43,622 bases of DNA from JANPJV01 sp031425695 (lineage in GTDB: Bacteria > Pseudomonadota > Gammaproteobacteria > Xanthomonadales > SZUA-5), in NCBI GenBank assembly GCA_031425695.1, contig JANPJV010000050.1, positions 1-43,622 on the forward strand, read 5' to 3'. The notes beneath the pieces are model-generated. The model was not told where the DNA came from, searched no databases, and saw only the letters and a list, made by a program, of their open reading frames with translations. The translations under genes were made by a program, and so were the position numbers. Positions 8,986 to 17,064 of the stretch are shown here, one piece after another (positions within the stretch are counted from its first letter, which is position 1; every line of letters begins with the position of its first letter).

Positions 8986-9017
8986 AAAAAGGGGCCCGCA
9001 AGGGCCCCTTTTTTTTG
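8986..9017 (+). terminator. Rho-independent terminator
   Basis: The stem ggggccc / gggcccc around gcaa is preceded by A's and followed by a run of eight T's. It lies just after the stop codon of the IPTL-CTERM-like gene. The same stem-loop is found after the paralogous gene at 12079-12111. Confidence 0.93.
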
Positions 9018-9314
9018 GCACCGCGGCAGACAGAGGTGGTCTGTGATGACGCCGTTTGTTGCCTTGAAACCAGCGCAGGAATACGAAGCCAAGGGTGGTG
9101 AGGAGAAACAGCATGCGACTTGCGGTGTAGGGACCCCAGGCTTCGCGAACCATGCGTCTCATCGCAGTTCCGCGCGAATCATGCGTTCCTTCCCACTAAA
9201 ACCCGTGTTAGCCTCCCCCTTGTAACCAATGTGCCACGACGGCCCTTTGTGCGACGGTGTTTCACAGTAAGCACTCGACCTCTACTTTTAGCCGAATACC
9301 AAGCCGGAGCTAAC

Positions 9315-12053
9315 ATGAGACTGATTCAGAAATTGGTGGCGGGACTCAGTTTCCTCGCCATGGGCAGTGGGGTAGCCCATGCAGCAGCGTGGACAGTTGG
9401 CAGCGCAACTGGTGCAGCCGGCACCAACGTGACCGTCCCTGTGAATTTTGCAGGTGACGGTGTCACCATCACCAGCCAGGTCACGGTCAATGTCGCCGCT
9501 CCGCTTTCTGTCGTGAGCGCAACCGGACAGAATGGACAATCGTGCAGCGCAACGGGCAACAGCGTTACCGTCGTTGCCTTTTCGTTCTCGGCTCTCCCCG
9601 CTGGTCCGACCAATTTCTGTGACATCGTAATCGCGATTGCCCCCGGCGCAGCCGCGGGTGGATATCCCGTCACGCCGAGCGGCCAGCTTTGCTCAGTGTC
9701 TGGCGGCGGCGCGGCGCCCGCCTGCACGGCGGCTGCCGGGACGGTTACGGTCCCTGGTGGGCCGGTAAACACGCCCCCCGTCATCGCCTACAACCCGGCG
9801 ACGGGTTCCACGATCACGTACACGGCTGGCGGCACTGCCGCGCCAATCGTTGCGACGCCAAGCGGCGGTTCGGGCTCGGGTGCAGCGGCGACGACCACCG
9901 TGGGTGCCTGCACCATCACTGGTGGTGGCGCGGCTTTCCCAACCACGACCATTGCCCAGTTGAGCTTTGTCGGTAACACCACCACCGCGCAGAACATCAA
10001 TCTGCCGAGTTGCGTCCCGCAGGCGGCAGCTACTACTGCAACCTTGACCTGTCCTGAAACCCCAGGAGCTGGTGCTTCGGTCAATCGGGTATGGACTTTG
10101 ACCTGCCCGGCAGCTCCGCCCGCAAATACCCCGCCGACGATTGCCTACAACCCGCTTACCGGCGCCACAATTGCCTATACCGCGGGTGGAACTGCCGCAC
10201 CGATCGTGGCAACGCCGAGTGGCGGTTCCGGCTCGGGCGCAGCGGCGACGACGACCGTGGGCGCGTGCAATATCACGGGTGGCGGCGCGGCTTTCCCGAC
10301 CACCACCATTGCCCAGTTGAGCTTTGTCGGTAACACCACCACCGCACAGAACATCAACCTGCCGAGCTGCGTCCCGCAGGCGGCTATCACGACTGCGACT
10401 TTGACCTGTCCCGAGACCCGTGGGGCCGCCGCTGCAGTCAATCGTGTTTGGACCTTGACCTGTCCTGCGGCGCCAGTCGGCAATGTCCCGCCGACCATTG
10501 CCTACAACCCGCTTACCGGCACCACCATCGCCTATACGGCGGGCGGAACTGCGGCACCTATCGTCGCCACGCCAAGTGGCGGTTCCGGTTCGGGCGCAGC
10601 AGCGACGACCACCGTGGGTGCGTGCAATATCACGGGTGGCGGCGCGGCTTTCCCGACCACGACCATTGCCCAGCTGAGCTTTGTCGGTAACACCACCACC
10701 GCGCAAAACATCAATCTGCCGAGTTGCGTCCCGCAGGCGGCAATCACGACTGCGACCTTGACCTGTCCTGAAACCCCGGGGGCGGGTGCAGCGGTCAATC
10801 GTGTGTGGACTTTGACCTGCCCTGCGGCGCCAGTCGGCAATACCGCGCCGACGATTGCCTATAACCCGCTCACCGGGACCACCATCAGCTATACCGCGGG
10901 CGGTACTGCAGCACCGATCGTGGCCACGCCGAGTGGCGGTTCCGGCTCGGGCGCAGCAGCCACGACCACCGTCGGCGCATGCAACATCACCGGTGGCGGC
11001 GCAGCTTTCCCAACGACCACCATTGCTCAATTGAGCTTTGTCGGCAGCACGACTACGGCGCAAAACATCAACCTGCCGAACTGCGTCCCGCAGGCAGCTC
11101 CGTCAACCGCTACGTTGACTTGCCCGGAAACGCAGGGTGGTGCAGCGGCAATGAATCGCACCTGGACACTGGTCTGCCCGGCCGGCGCGCCGGTTGGACC
11201 GACTCTGGCCTACAACCCGACCGCCGGGGCATCCGCCGGTTCTGGTGGCCCGGTGAACTTCACCGGCACCGGCAACGTGGGTACGCCGCGCAATGGTGTG
11301 ATCGTCGTTACTCCGTCTGGCGGCGCGAACGCCGGCACCAGCACGGTCAACAACTGTTCGTTCAGTGGCGGAACGCCGTCAGCATTTGCCGGAGCGGCCG
11401 GGGTCAATCTGACGTTTACTGCCGGCAACAACACTGCGCAGAACATCAACCTGACCTGCACCACGACTGCTGCGGCGCAAACAACCAACCTGCAGTGCAC
11501 CGAAACCATCAACGGTGGCGCAACCAGCACGCGCTTCTTCGTGCTCAACTGCCCGGCTGGCACGGTGGCTCCCGTGGGTCCGAACGTCGCGTCCAGTCCG
11601 GCATCGGGTGCGTCGGCTGGAACGGGTGGTCCGGTGAACCTCACGGGCACGACCGTTGTCGGATCGCAGGGTACCGGCAGCATCACGTTCACGCCGTCGG
11701 GTGGCGCGGGCGGTGGTACCACGACGATCGGTAACTGCGCGTACTCCGGCCCAGGCTCCGCGAACTTCGGTGGGGCCACCGGTACACTGACCTTTACGGC
11801 TGGCACGGCGACCCCGCAATCGCTGGCACTGACCTGCACTGCAGGCCCGACCGCGACCACGGCGAACCTGCAGTGCACGCAGACCATCTCCGGCGGCGCC
11901 ACGAGCACCCTGTTCTTCGTCGTCAACTGCCCCGCGGGTACGGTCGTCGCAGCCCTGCCGGTGCCGGTGCTGAGTGAGCACCTGCGCCTGCTACTGGCGG
12001 CGCTGATGGTGTTGATCGGCATGACTGCGGTAGCCATGCGCAGTCGCGACTGA
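9315..12053 (+). CDS. Large repeat protein: cohesin-like domain, 119-residue repeats, IPTL-CTERM-like tail
   Basis: A 912-residue exported protein starting at ATG 9315 (ggagc upstream, signal peptide ending GVAHA). In-frame codons from 9120 have no signal peptide context. The N-terminal domain (about 24-150) is roughly 92% identical to that of the preceding gene and is cohesin-like. Four tandem repeats follow, each beginning IAYNP and containing GGTAAPIVATPSGGSGSG, GGGAAFPTTTIAQLSFVG and four Cys. Two diverged units follow (starting LAYNPTAGASAG and VASSPASGASAG). The C-terminus is LPVPVLSEHLRLLLAALM, a hydrophobic helix and the basic end MRSRD, an IPTL-CTERM-like tail in which SEWG is SEHL. 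It is probably a surface scaffold or adhesin; what it binds is unknown. Confidence 0.8.
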   Translation: MRLIQKLVAGLSFLAMGSGVAHAAAWTVGSATGAAGTNVTVPVNFAGDGVTITSQVTVNVAAPLSVVSATGQNGQSCSATGNSVTVVAFSFSALPAGPTNFCDIVIAIAPGAAAGGYPVTPSGQLCSVSGGGAAPACTAAAGTVTVPGGPVNTPPVIAYNPATGSTITYTAGGTAAPIVATPSGGSGSGAAATTTVGACTITGGGAAFPTTTIAQLSFVGNTTTAQNINLPSCVPQAAATTATLTCPETPGAGASVNRVWTLTCPAAPPANTPPTIAYNPLTGATIAYTAGGTAAPIVATPSGGSGSGAAATTTVGACNITGGGAAFPTTTIAQLSFVGNTTTAQNINLPSCVPQAAITTATLTCPETRGAAAAVNRVWTLTCPAAPVGNVPPTIAYNPLTGTTIAYTAGGTAAPIVATPSGGSGSGAAATTTVGACNITGGGAAFPTTTIAQLSFVGNTTTAQNINLPSCVPQAAITTATLTCPETPGAGAAVNRVWTLTCPAAPVGNTAPTIAYNPLTGTTISYTAGGTAAPIVATPSGGSGSGAAATTTVGACNITGGGAAFPTTTIAQLSFVGSTTTAQNINLPNCVPQAAPSTATLTCPETQGGAAAMNRTWTLVCPAGAPVGPTLAYNPTAGASAGSGGPVNFTGTGNVGTPRNGVIVVTPSGGANAGTSTVNNCSFSGGTPSAFAGAAGVNLTFTAGNNTAQNINLTCTTTAAAQTTNLQCTETINGGATSTRFFVLNCPAGTVAPVGPNVASSPASGASAGTGGPVNLTGTTVVGSQGTGSITFTPSGGAGGGTTTIGNCAYSGPGSANFGGATGTLTFTAGTATPQSLALTCTAGPTATTANLQCTQTISGGATSTLFFVVNCPAGTVVAALPVPVLSEHLRLLLAALMVLIGMTAVAMRSRD
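9783..11204 (+). repeat. Four in-gene tandem repeats of 357 bp (119 codons)
   Basis: Units begin at 9783, 10140, 10497 and 10854, each exactly 357 bp from the last. The fourth unit is 351 bp, and diverged units begin at 11205 and 11586. Identity between units is very high even at third codon positions, which suggests recent duplication or gene conversion. The array keeps the reading frame of the 912-residue protein, so copy number could vary without frameshift. Confidence 0.93.
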
Positions 12054-12078
12054 TCTCGGCACCAACTGTTGAAAACAC

Positions 12079-12111
12079 GAAAGGGGCCCGCAAGGGCCCC
12101 TTTCTGTTTTT
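12079..12111 (+). terminator. Rho-independent terminator (copy of the one at 8986)
   Basis: The stem ggggccc / gggcccc around gcaa is followed by tttctgttttt, shortly after the stop of the large repeat protein. The stem and loop are identical to those at 8986-9017, as expected if gene and terminator were duplicated together. Confidence 0.9.
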
Positions 12112-12248
12112 GGCGGACAACGCAGCCCACAGCGCACGCAGCCTGCGTGAGGGCCTCACCGCGGCACGTCGCAAATAAGGATCCGTCCGACCGCCCCCAT
12201 CCAGAACCTCCGCCCTTTCTGCCTCAGTTTGGTTTCACTCGATGGGGT

Positions 12249-12410
12249 CGAGTCTGGGATGATTCGGCAACGGTTGGCTCCGAGCGCTTGGTTCGCTCGG
12301 TGTGGTGGTGGCGCAGCGGGTTGAGCGCGCGTGCTTACTGCCGGGAACAAGGGATTTCGTATTCGACGTTCATGGCCTGGCGCACGCGGTTAGTGCGCAA
12401 GCTGGCCGGT
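12249..12410 (+). pseudogene. IS66-type OrfA (TnpA) remnant
   Basis: The + frame encodes WWRSGLSARAYCREQGIS followed by YSTFMAWRTRLVRKLAG. This is the helix-turn-helix region of the small OrfA protein of IS66 family elements (GLSxRxFCxxxGxSxxTFxxWRxRL). No proper start or end of the gene is present, and downstream sequence in the frame is unrelated. It is the first of three transposase fragments in this stretch. Confidence 0.7.
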
Positions 12411-12471
12411 GTGTCGGCGGCGGCCCTAAACTTTCGCCATCGTTGCGGCTCCGCTGGGCTCGCAGTCGTCG

Positions 12472-12690
12472 ATGTACGGAACGGAGCAAAGAATTTGGCT
12501 ACGTCACTACTTGGAGCAGGGCCTGGCGAAGGCTGTGGTCGCCGAGCGGTTGGGTACCAGCCGTCGCACGCTGTATCTCTGGATTGCCACGGGCCAGCTA
12601 GGCCGTGATCGGGACGACGCGGTGGTTCGCTATGGGCCGCAGGAGCGGGTCAAGTGCAAGCTCGACGACTAGCGCCCGCTGATCGTCGAA
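12472..12690 (+). pseudogene. IS21-type IstA N-terminal remnant
   Basis: The frame from ATG 12472 encodes EQRIWLRHYLEQGLAKAVVA, then ERLGTSRRTLYLWIATGQL and VRYGPQERVKCKLDD. This is the N-terminal helix-turn-helix part of an IS21-like IstA transposase. A TAG at 12670 interrupts it, and the expected continuation (RPLIVE) can still be read just after the stop. The rest of IstA and all of IstB are missing. The fragment runs directly into IS66 sequence, so elements were nested or recombined here. Confidence 0.65.
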
Positions 12691-12695
12691 ACACC

Positions 12696-13012
12696 GCGGC
12701 GGCCATCGCCTATATGCAACGACACTGCGCGGCACTGACCCGCTAGTCGACGACGGCACCATCGCAATCGACAACAACGCAGCAGAACGCGCATTGCGAG
12801 TGATCGCCGTCGGCCGCAAAGACTGGCTGTTCGCCGGGAATGAGCGCGGTGGTTAAGCCTGCGCCATCGTCACCAGCCTGATCGAAACAGCAAAGGCCCA
12901 AGGCCACGATCCACTGGCCCATCTGGCAGATGTCCTCGAACGCTTGCCCGGCACGCTCAATCGAGATATCGATAGCTTGCTGCCGATGAACTGGAAGCCG
13001 ATAGCCACCTGA
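12696..13012 (+). pseudogene. IS66 transposase (TnpC) C-terminal remnant
   Basis: Translation shows AAAIAYMQRHCAALTR, a frameshift of two missing bases near 12745, then DDGTIAIDNNAAERALRVIA, VGRKDWLFAGNERGG, an in-frame TAA near 12854, and finally IVTSLIETAKAQGHDPLAHL with LPMNWKPIAT. The IDNNAAERALR and GRKxWLFAG motifs are diagnostic of the IS66 family transposase. The catalytic DDE region upstream is absent. The copy is clearly inactive. Confidence 0.85.
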
Positions 13013-13556
13013 CGCGGTCGGCTACCATCCGGCGTCAACTCCAGTCCATATGGTCGCCATCGGACGCTTACGGAAATAATTTGGGCACTCATGGCGTCGT
13101 CTGCAGCGACAAACCTCAGTAGTTCCATGCGCATCAAGACCGTTCTCGCCCGGATCTTGTCGTCGCGCCTCTGCGGCACGCTCGAGGTGCGCCCCTTCCC
13201 TGCTGGTGGATAACAGTGCCGGCAAACGGCGGGTGAAACGCGTGGCGTCGGCTATTGCGATTCCCTGGGGAGGCCGGGTCACCGGACCCCAAGCGGAATG
13301 ATCGCCGAGCGCGACGTGCGCCTGTGGCGCAGGGCCCGGGCTCTGCTGGGTTTGCAGGTAGTACCGGACTTCGCGCGCGATCGCTGGCATCTGTGCCTCA
13401 GCGCAGGTCCGCGCAAGCGAAATCGAGCCGCGTCACCGACACGGGTCTAGGGAGAGACGGCCGCGCTCCTTAGCTCTGCCAGCTTGCATCAACGCATATC
13501 GCCTGGTCGCGGCTTCGGATCTCGTCCGAACGCTTTCCTGCCAGATTGGCCGAAGA
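13013..13556. other. Gene-free stretch between IS remnants and katE
   Basis: No reading frame here has a recognisable motif, ribosome-binding site or family similarity. Because IS66/IS21 fragments lie immediately to the left, this is probably more decayed mobile-element or displaced chromosomal sequence. It ends at the GTCCGGAC palindrome. Confidence 0.5.
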
Positions 13557-13583
13557 GGGTCCGGACAAGGTCCGGACCCACGC
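13557..13583. repeat. GTCCGGAC palindrome (family D), copy 2
   Basis: Two gtccggac palindromes around aag are flanked by cccacgc. This is the reverse complement of the unit at 4763-4790. It lies 17 bases beyond the katE stop codon, where it could form a 3' hairpin on the katE transcript. Confidence 0.85.
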
Positions 13584-13600
13584 AAAGCGGCTCGACAACC

Positions 13601-16006
13601 TCAAACCCGCGGCGGATCCGTCTCCCGATCCCAATGGCGGTGCAGGGCAACGGCGGCGATGAAGTTCTTCACGCCGCTGTCTGCATCGTCACTAAGCAAC
13701 ACGCCCGGGTCGGGATCGCCGTTCGGCAGCGCTGGTGAGATTCCGCACTCGTCGAAAATCGCCTTCATGCCGCCAATGGCCAGCAATGATTTGCAGTGGC
13801 GATACTGGTCCTTGATCCACTCGATTGCGCGGGCGTCGCCGCGCAGGGTTGGCATGGCCGCGTCACCACCCGGCAGCACCAGCGCATCGAAGCAAGCGCC
13901 GGAGTCCGTCTCAAAGGACGCTTCCGCCTCGATCGCGGCACCGTTCGCTCCCTTGAACGGACCTACGCGCGGGCCAACGAGCACGGGTCGCGCACCTTCC
14001 CGTTTCAGCGCCGCCTCGATCTTCTTGACCGCTTCGCCGTCGATCCCATCGGCCACCAGCACCGCGATCTTGCGCGTCTGGATCCCGACCGACCCCGGCC
14101 GCACCATCTGTGACAACGAGGGTGACACGGTGACCTCGGGAGTGGGCGCCCGCTCCAGCGCGCGCGGCATTGCCGCAGGCAGCGGCATGCCCAGCCCATC
14201 GGCGACGCGCTGGGCAAGCTCGGTTGCAACATTCACCAGCGAAGACACCATGCGCTCGCGGATCGCTGGTACCGTCAGCTTGCTGAGCTCGAAACGAAAG
14301 GCACCAACGATATGGTCCTGCTCGATTTTCGATTGGCTATTCCAGAACAGCGTGGCCTGGTTGTAGTGCTCTGCGAACTTCTCCGGCTTGCCGCGCACCT
14401 CATCGCTTTGGACAGGTTCGGGGAATGACACGAATCCCGCACGGCCGGCCTGGAAGGGGCATCCGCCGCCGAGGCTGTTCGGCTCGTAGGCCACGCGACC
14501 GCGGTTGATTGCCTGGCGGTGCATGCCATCGCGCTGGTTATTGTGCACCGGCGCGATGGGCGAGTTGATCGGAATCTCGTGGAAGTTCGGGCCGCCAAGG
14601 CGCGAGAGTTGCGTGTCGACATAGGAATGGATGCGGCCGGCCAGCAGTGGATCGTTGCTGAAATCGATTCCCGGCACCACGTGTGCCGTACAGAATGCAA
14701 CCTGCTCGGTCTCGGCAAAGAAATTGTCTGGATTGCGGTTGAGCACCATGCGACCCACCGGCGTGACCGGCACCAGCTCTTCCGGAATCATCTTGGTGGC
14801 GTCAAGCACGTCGAAGCTGAAGGCATCCGCCTGCTCCTCGGTGAAGATCTGCAGGCCCAGCTCCCACTCGGGATACGCCCCGGCCTCGATCGCTTCCCAG
14901 AGGTCGCGCCGGTGGAAGTCCGGGTCGGCGCCGGATACCTTGATCGCCTCATCCCACACCTGCGAGTGCGTCCCCTGCAGCGGGGTCCAATGGAACTTGA
15001 CGAACACCGAGGCACCCGCCTCGTTGACCAGACGGAAAGTGTGCACGCCGAAACCCTGCATCATGCGATAGCTACGCGGGATGCCGCGATCGGACATCGC
15101 CCACATCAGCACATGAGTCGACTCGGGCATCAGCGACACGAAGTCCCAGAAAGTATCGTGCGCTGCAGCCGCTTGCGGCATGCCGTGGTGCGGCTCCGGC
15201 TTGACTGAATGCACCAGATCCGGAAATTTCATCGCGTCCTGGATAAAGAACACCGGGATGTTGTTGCCGACCAGGTCCCAGTTACCCTCGTCGGTGTAGA
15301 ACTTGACCGCAAACCCGCGAACGTCGCGTGCGGTGTCCTTGGACCCGCGCTCGCCAGCGACCGTCGAAAAGCGGACGAAAACCGGTGTGATCTTGCCGGC
15401 TTCCTGGAACGGCGCCGCACGGGTGATGTCGGTGAGCGCGCGATAGGACTCGAAAAACCCATGTGCAGCGGAACCGCGCGCGTGCACGATGCGCTCGGGA
15501 ATGCGCTCGTGGTCGAAATGGGTGATCTTCTCGCGCAGGATGAAGTCCTTGAGCAGCGCGGGACCGCGCACGCCGGCTTTCAGCGAGTTCTGGTTGTCAC
15601 CGATCGGAACGCCCTGGTTGGTGGTCAACCGTTGGCCGCTGGAATCAACACGCACGCGGTCGAGCGGGGCGACTGTCGGATTCTGTCCTGCAGCCGCTGC
15701 GCTCCCTAATTTGGCATTGCCATTGCCTTCGGCGACGGTGCTGGCACCGACCAGATCCGACGGCGGAGCGACGGTGGCGCCTGACGGCGGCGTGGTCGCA
15801 CCATCGCGACCGTGCTCAGCCGATTTGTTGGCGTTGAAGGGCATTCCCGCTGCCGTCGCCCGCGTATCTGCAAGCTGCTTCGCCATCAGATCGGTTGAAC
15901 TTGGGGGGCCAGCCTTCTCTGGTGAGGGCTTGTCCGCGTCTTTAGTTGCAGATGGGTTCTTGGCGGATTTCGGTGAATCGTTAGAACGCGAACGCGACGT
16001 GGCCAT
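13601..16006 (-). CDS. katE: Large-subunit catalase HPII
   Basis: Haem catalase that converts hydrogen peroxide to water and oxygen in the cytoplasm. The 801 residues place it in the large-subunit clade, which has a C-terminal class I glutamine-amidotransferase-like (flavodoxin-like) domain. Active-site His is about residue 175 (IPERIVHARG) and Asn about 248 (WDLVGNNIPVFF). The proximal haem Tyr is in GRIHSYVDTQLSRLGG. The C-terminal domain starts near IQTRKIAVLVADGIDG. The first ~130 residues are a low-complexity Ser/Ala/Pro/Lys-rich extension, longer than in E. coli HPII. ATG 16006 is supported by ggagg seven bases upstream. Confidence 0.96.
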   Translation of the reverse strand: MATSRSRSNDSPKSAKNPSATKDADKPSPEKAGPPSSTDLMAKQLADTRATAAGMPFNANKSAEHGRDGATTPPSGATVAPPSDLVGASTVAEGNGNAKLGSAAAAGQNPTVAPLDRVRVDSSGQRLTTNQGVPIGDNQNSLKAGVRGPALLKDFILREKITHFDHERIPERIVHARGSAAHGFFESYRALTDITRAAPFQEAGKITPVFVRFSTVAGERGSKDTARDVRGFAVKFYTDEGNWDLVGNNIPVFFIQDAMKFPDLVHSVKPEPHHGMPQAAAAHDTFWDFVSLMPESTHVLMWAMSDRGIPRSYRMMQGFGVHTFRLVNEAGASVFVKFHWTPLQGTHSQVWDEAIKVSGADPDFHRRDLWEAIEAGAYPEWELGLQIFTEEQADAFSFDVLDATKMIPEELVPVTPVGRMVLNRNPDNFFAETEQVAFCTAHVVPGIDFSNDPLLAGRIHSYVDTQLSRLGGPNFHEIPINSPIAPVHNNQRDGMHRQAINRGRVAYEPNSLGGGCPFQAGRAGFVSFPEPVQSDEVRGKPEKFAEHYNQATLFWNSQSKIEQDHIVGAFRFELSKLTVPAIRERMVSSLVNVATELAQRVADGLGMPLPAAMPRALERAPTPEVTVSPSLSQMVRPGSVGIQTRKIAVLVADGIDGEAVKKIEAALKREGARPVLVGPRVGPFKGANGAAIEAEASFETDSGACFDALVLPGGDAAMPTLRGDARAIEWIKDQYRHCKSLLAIGGMKAIFDECGISPALPNGDPDPGVLLSDDADSGVKNFIAAVALHRHWDRETDPPRV

Positions 16007-16119
16007 GCGGGCCTCCGGAAAACGGGGGACCCAAATGTTATTTACAGTTGAGTGATGGCCTCATGCAGAACCCGGCTGTAGAAAAATTGGTTGCCCGGAG
16101 CACAGCTCCCGTCACCGGA

Positions 16120-16752
16120 TCAGCCGAGTTCGCCTACGCCGTCAAAGAACTCGACCACACCGCTGGCGAGCGAATACTCCGCGCCAACCACACGCAAGCC
16201 ATTGTTCTGAATCAAGTTCTCCAGCACCGGGGAGCCGTTTCGGAGCTGGTTGACCGAAGCGCGAATGTTGGCGCGCACGGCGTGCTGAATCAGCGCCGCG
16301 GGATCGTGGCGGAGTTCGGTCGAGAGCAGCGCCTCCACCGACGGGCGTACGCGGTCGACGATCGAGCGCAGGTTGCGAGACTGGTTCTCGCTCGCCTGCT
16401 GCAGCTCTTCGATTGTGGCCTGGATGGCGCCGCACTGAGAGTGTCCGAGCACCACCACCAGCCGTGGGCCATAGCGCGAGGCGGCGAATTCCACGCTCCC
16501 GACCTGCGAGGACGCAACGATATTACCCGCCACCCGGATCACAAAAAGGTCGCCGAGCCCCTGGTCGAAAACGATCTCTGCAGGTACCCGCGAGTCCGAG
16601 CAACCGAGGATGATCGCGAAGGGCTCCTGGCCACCCGCCACCTCCAGGCGTCGCGCCTGGATGGTGTTGTTCTCCGGGCTGCGCACCTCGGAAACGAATC
16701 GCTGGTTGCCGGTGCGCAGTCGTTCAAGCGCTTCGCGCGCAGTGATTGCCAT
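16120..16752 (-). CDS. Beta-class carbonic anhydrase
   Basis: Zinc enzyme for reversible CO2 hydration. A first zinc motif, CSDSRV, and a second, GHSQCGA, give the Cys-Asp-Arg dyad and the His/Cys ligands of beta-carbonic anhydrases. VIRVAGNIV between them is also typical. The ATG at 16752 gives 210 residues (MAITAREALERL). An in-frame TTG at 16782 would add ten residues, and neither start has a strong Shine-Dalgarno sequence. No signal peptide is evident with the ATG start. It lies just upstream of katE on the same strand, separated by 113 bases, so co-transcription is possible. The upstream region is filled by two repeat elements. Confidence 0.93.
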   Translation of the reverse strand: MAITAREALERLRTGNQRFVSEVRSPENNTIQARRLEVAGGQEPFAIILGCSDSRVPAEIVFDQGLGDLFVIRVAGNIVASSQVGSVEFAASRYGPRLVVVLGHSQCGAIQATIEELQQASENQSRNLRSIVDRVRPSVEALLSTELRHDPAALIQHAVRANIRASVNQLRNGSPVLENLIQNNGLRVVGAEYSLASGVVEFFDGVGELG

Positions 16753-16847
16753 GGGACTGTTGGGTTTGAACTGGGTCGGCAATCATGCGAAGCCTGGAGC
16801 GGATTGTCGATGCCGCTGCGGTGTGACCTGGGGCGGCGTGCCCCTAC

Positions 16848-16997
16848 GTAGGTCAGGTTGCGCCCGGCGTAATCCAGATTGAGGCCGGATCGTGATCCGG
16901 GTGCTACTTGACACGGCCTCGCCGCCAAACAGGGTCAAGTAGCGCCCGACCACGTTCTCGCGTTTCCCGAGCCGCCCGCGGGCGCAACATGAAGCGT
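16848..16997. repeat. 150-bp paired REP element (family B), copy 1
   Basis: The outer arms are gtaggtcaggttgcgcccgg (16848-16867) and gcgggcgcaacatgaagcgt (16978-16997). The inner arms are cgggtgctacttgac and gtcaagtagcgcccg (16934-16948). Length and arm spacing match the copy at 22288-22437. The layout is two REP-like hairpins in opposite orientation. It lies upstream of the carbonic anhydrase gene. Confidence 0.9.
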
Positions 16998-17027
16998 GTG
17001 CGATCGCAGCTCGCACCCACAAAAAGC

Positions 17028-17056
17028 AAAGCGGCCGCGCGGGAGCGCGGCCCTCC
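17028..17056. repeat. GC-rich palindrome (family E)
   Basis: The stem gcggccgcgc / gcgcggcc is framed by aaa and ccctcc. Nearly the same unit is at 29544-29572, and related units are at 29451-29481 and 43000-43030. It sits just after the stop codon of the small exported protein at 17065, where it may serve as a 3' hairpin. Confidence 0.8.
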
Positions 17057-17064
17057 AGGCGCAC

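Noticed and set aside
7311..9092. Long minus-strand reading frame (593 codons) opposite the IPTL-CTERM-like gene
   Set aside because: It is very Arg-rich with no domain, and it runs through the terminator. It is the shadow of a Thr/Gly/Ala-rich + strand gene that has a signal peptide, ribosome-binding site and terminator.
9018..9162. Possible small membrane protein on the minus strand (MRRMVREAWGPYTASRMLFL...)
   Set aside because: A hydrophobic stretch is present, but the frame has no stop before running through the terminator and into the neighbouring gene antisense. Insufficient support.
9693..11063. Long minus-strand frame (456 codons) opposite the 357-bp repeats
   Set aside because: The repeats keep this frame open because their length is a multiple of three. 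The product is low-complexity Arg/Gly with no start signal.
5889..12053. Interpretation as a true cellulosome
   Set aside because: No glycoside hydrolase, carbohydrate esterase or recognisable CBM is encoded; only the dockerin/cohesin-type interaction logic is supported.
13022..13390. Minus-strand frame of 122 codons beside the IS remnants
   Set aside because: No motif, no ribosome-binding site and a composition like random GC-rich DNA.
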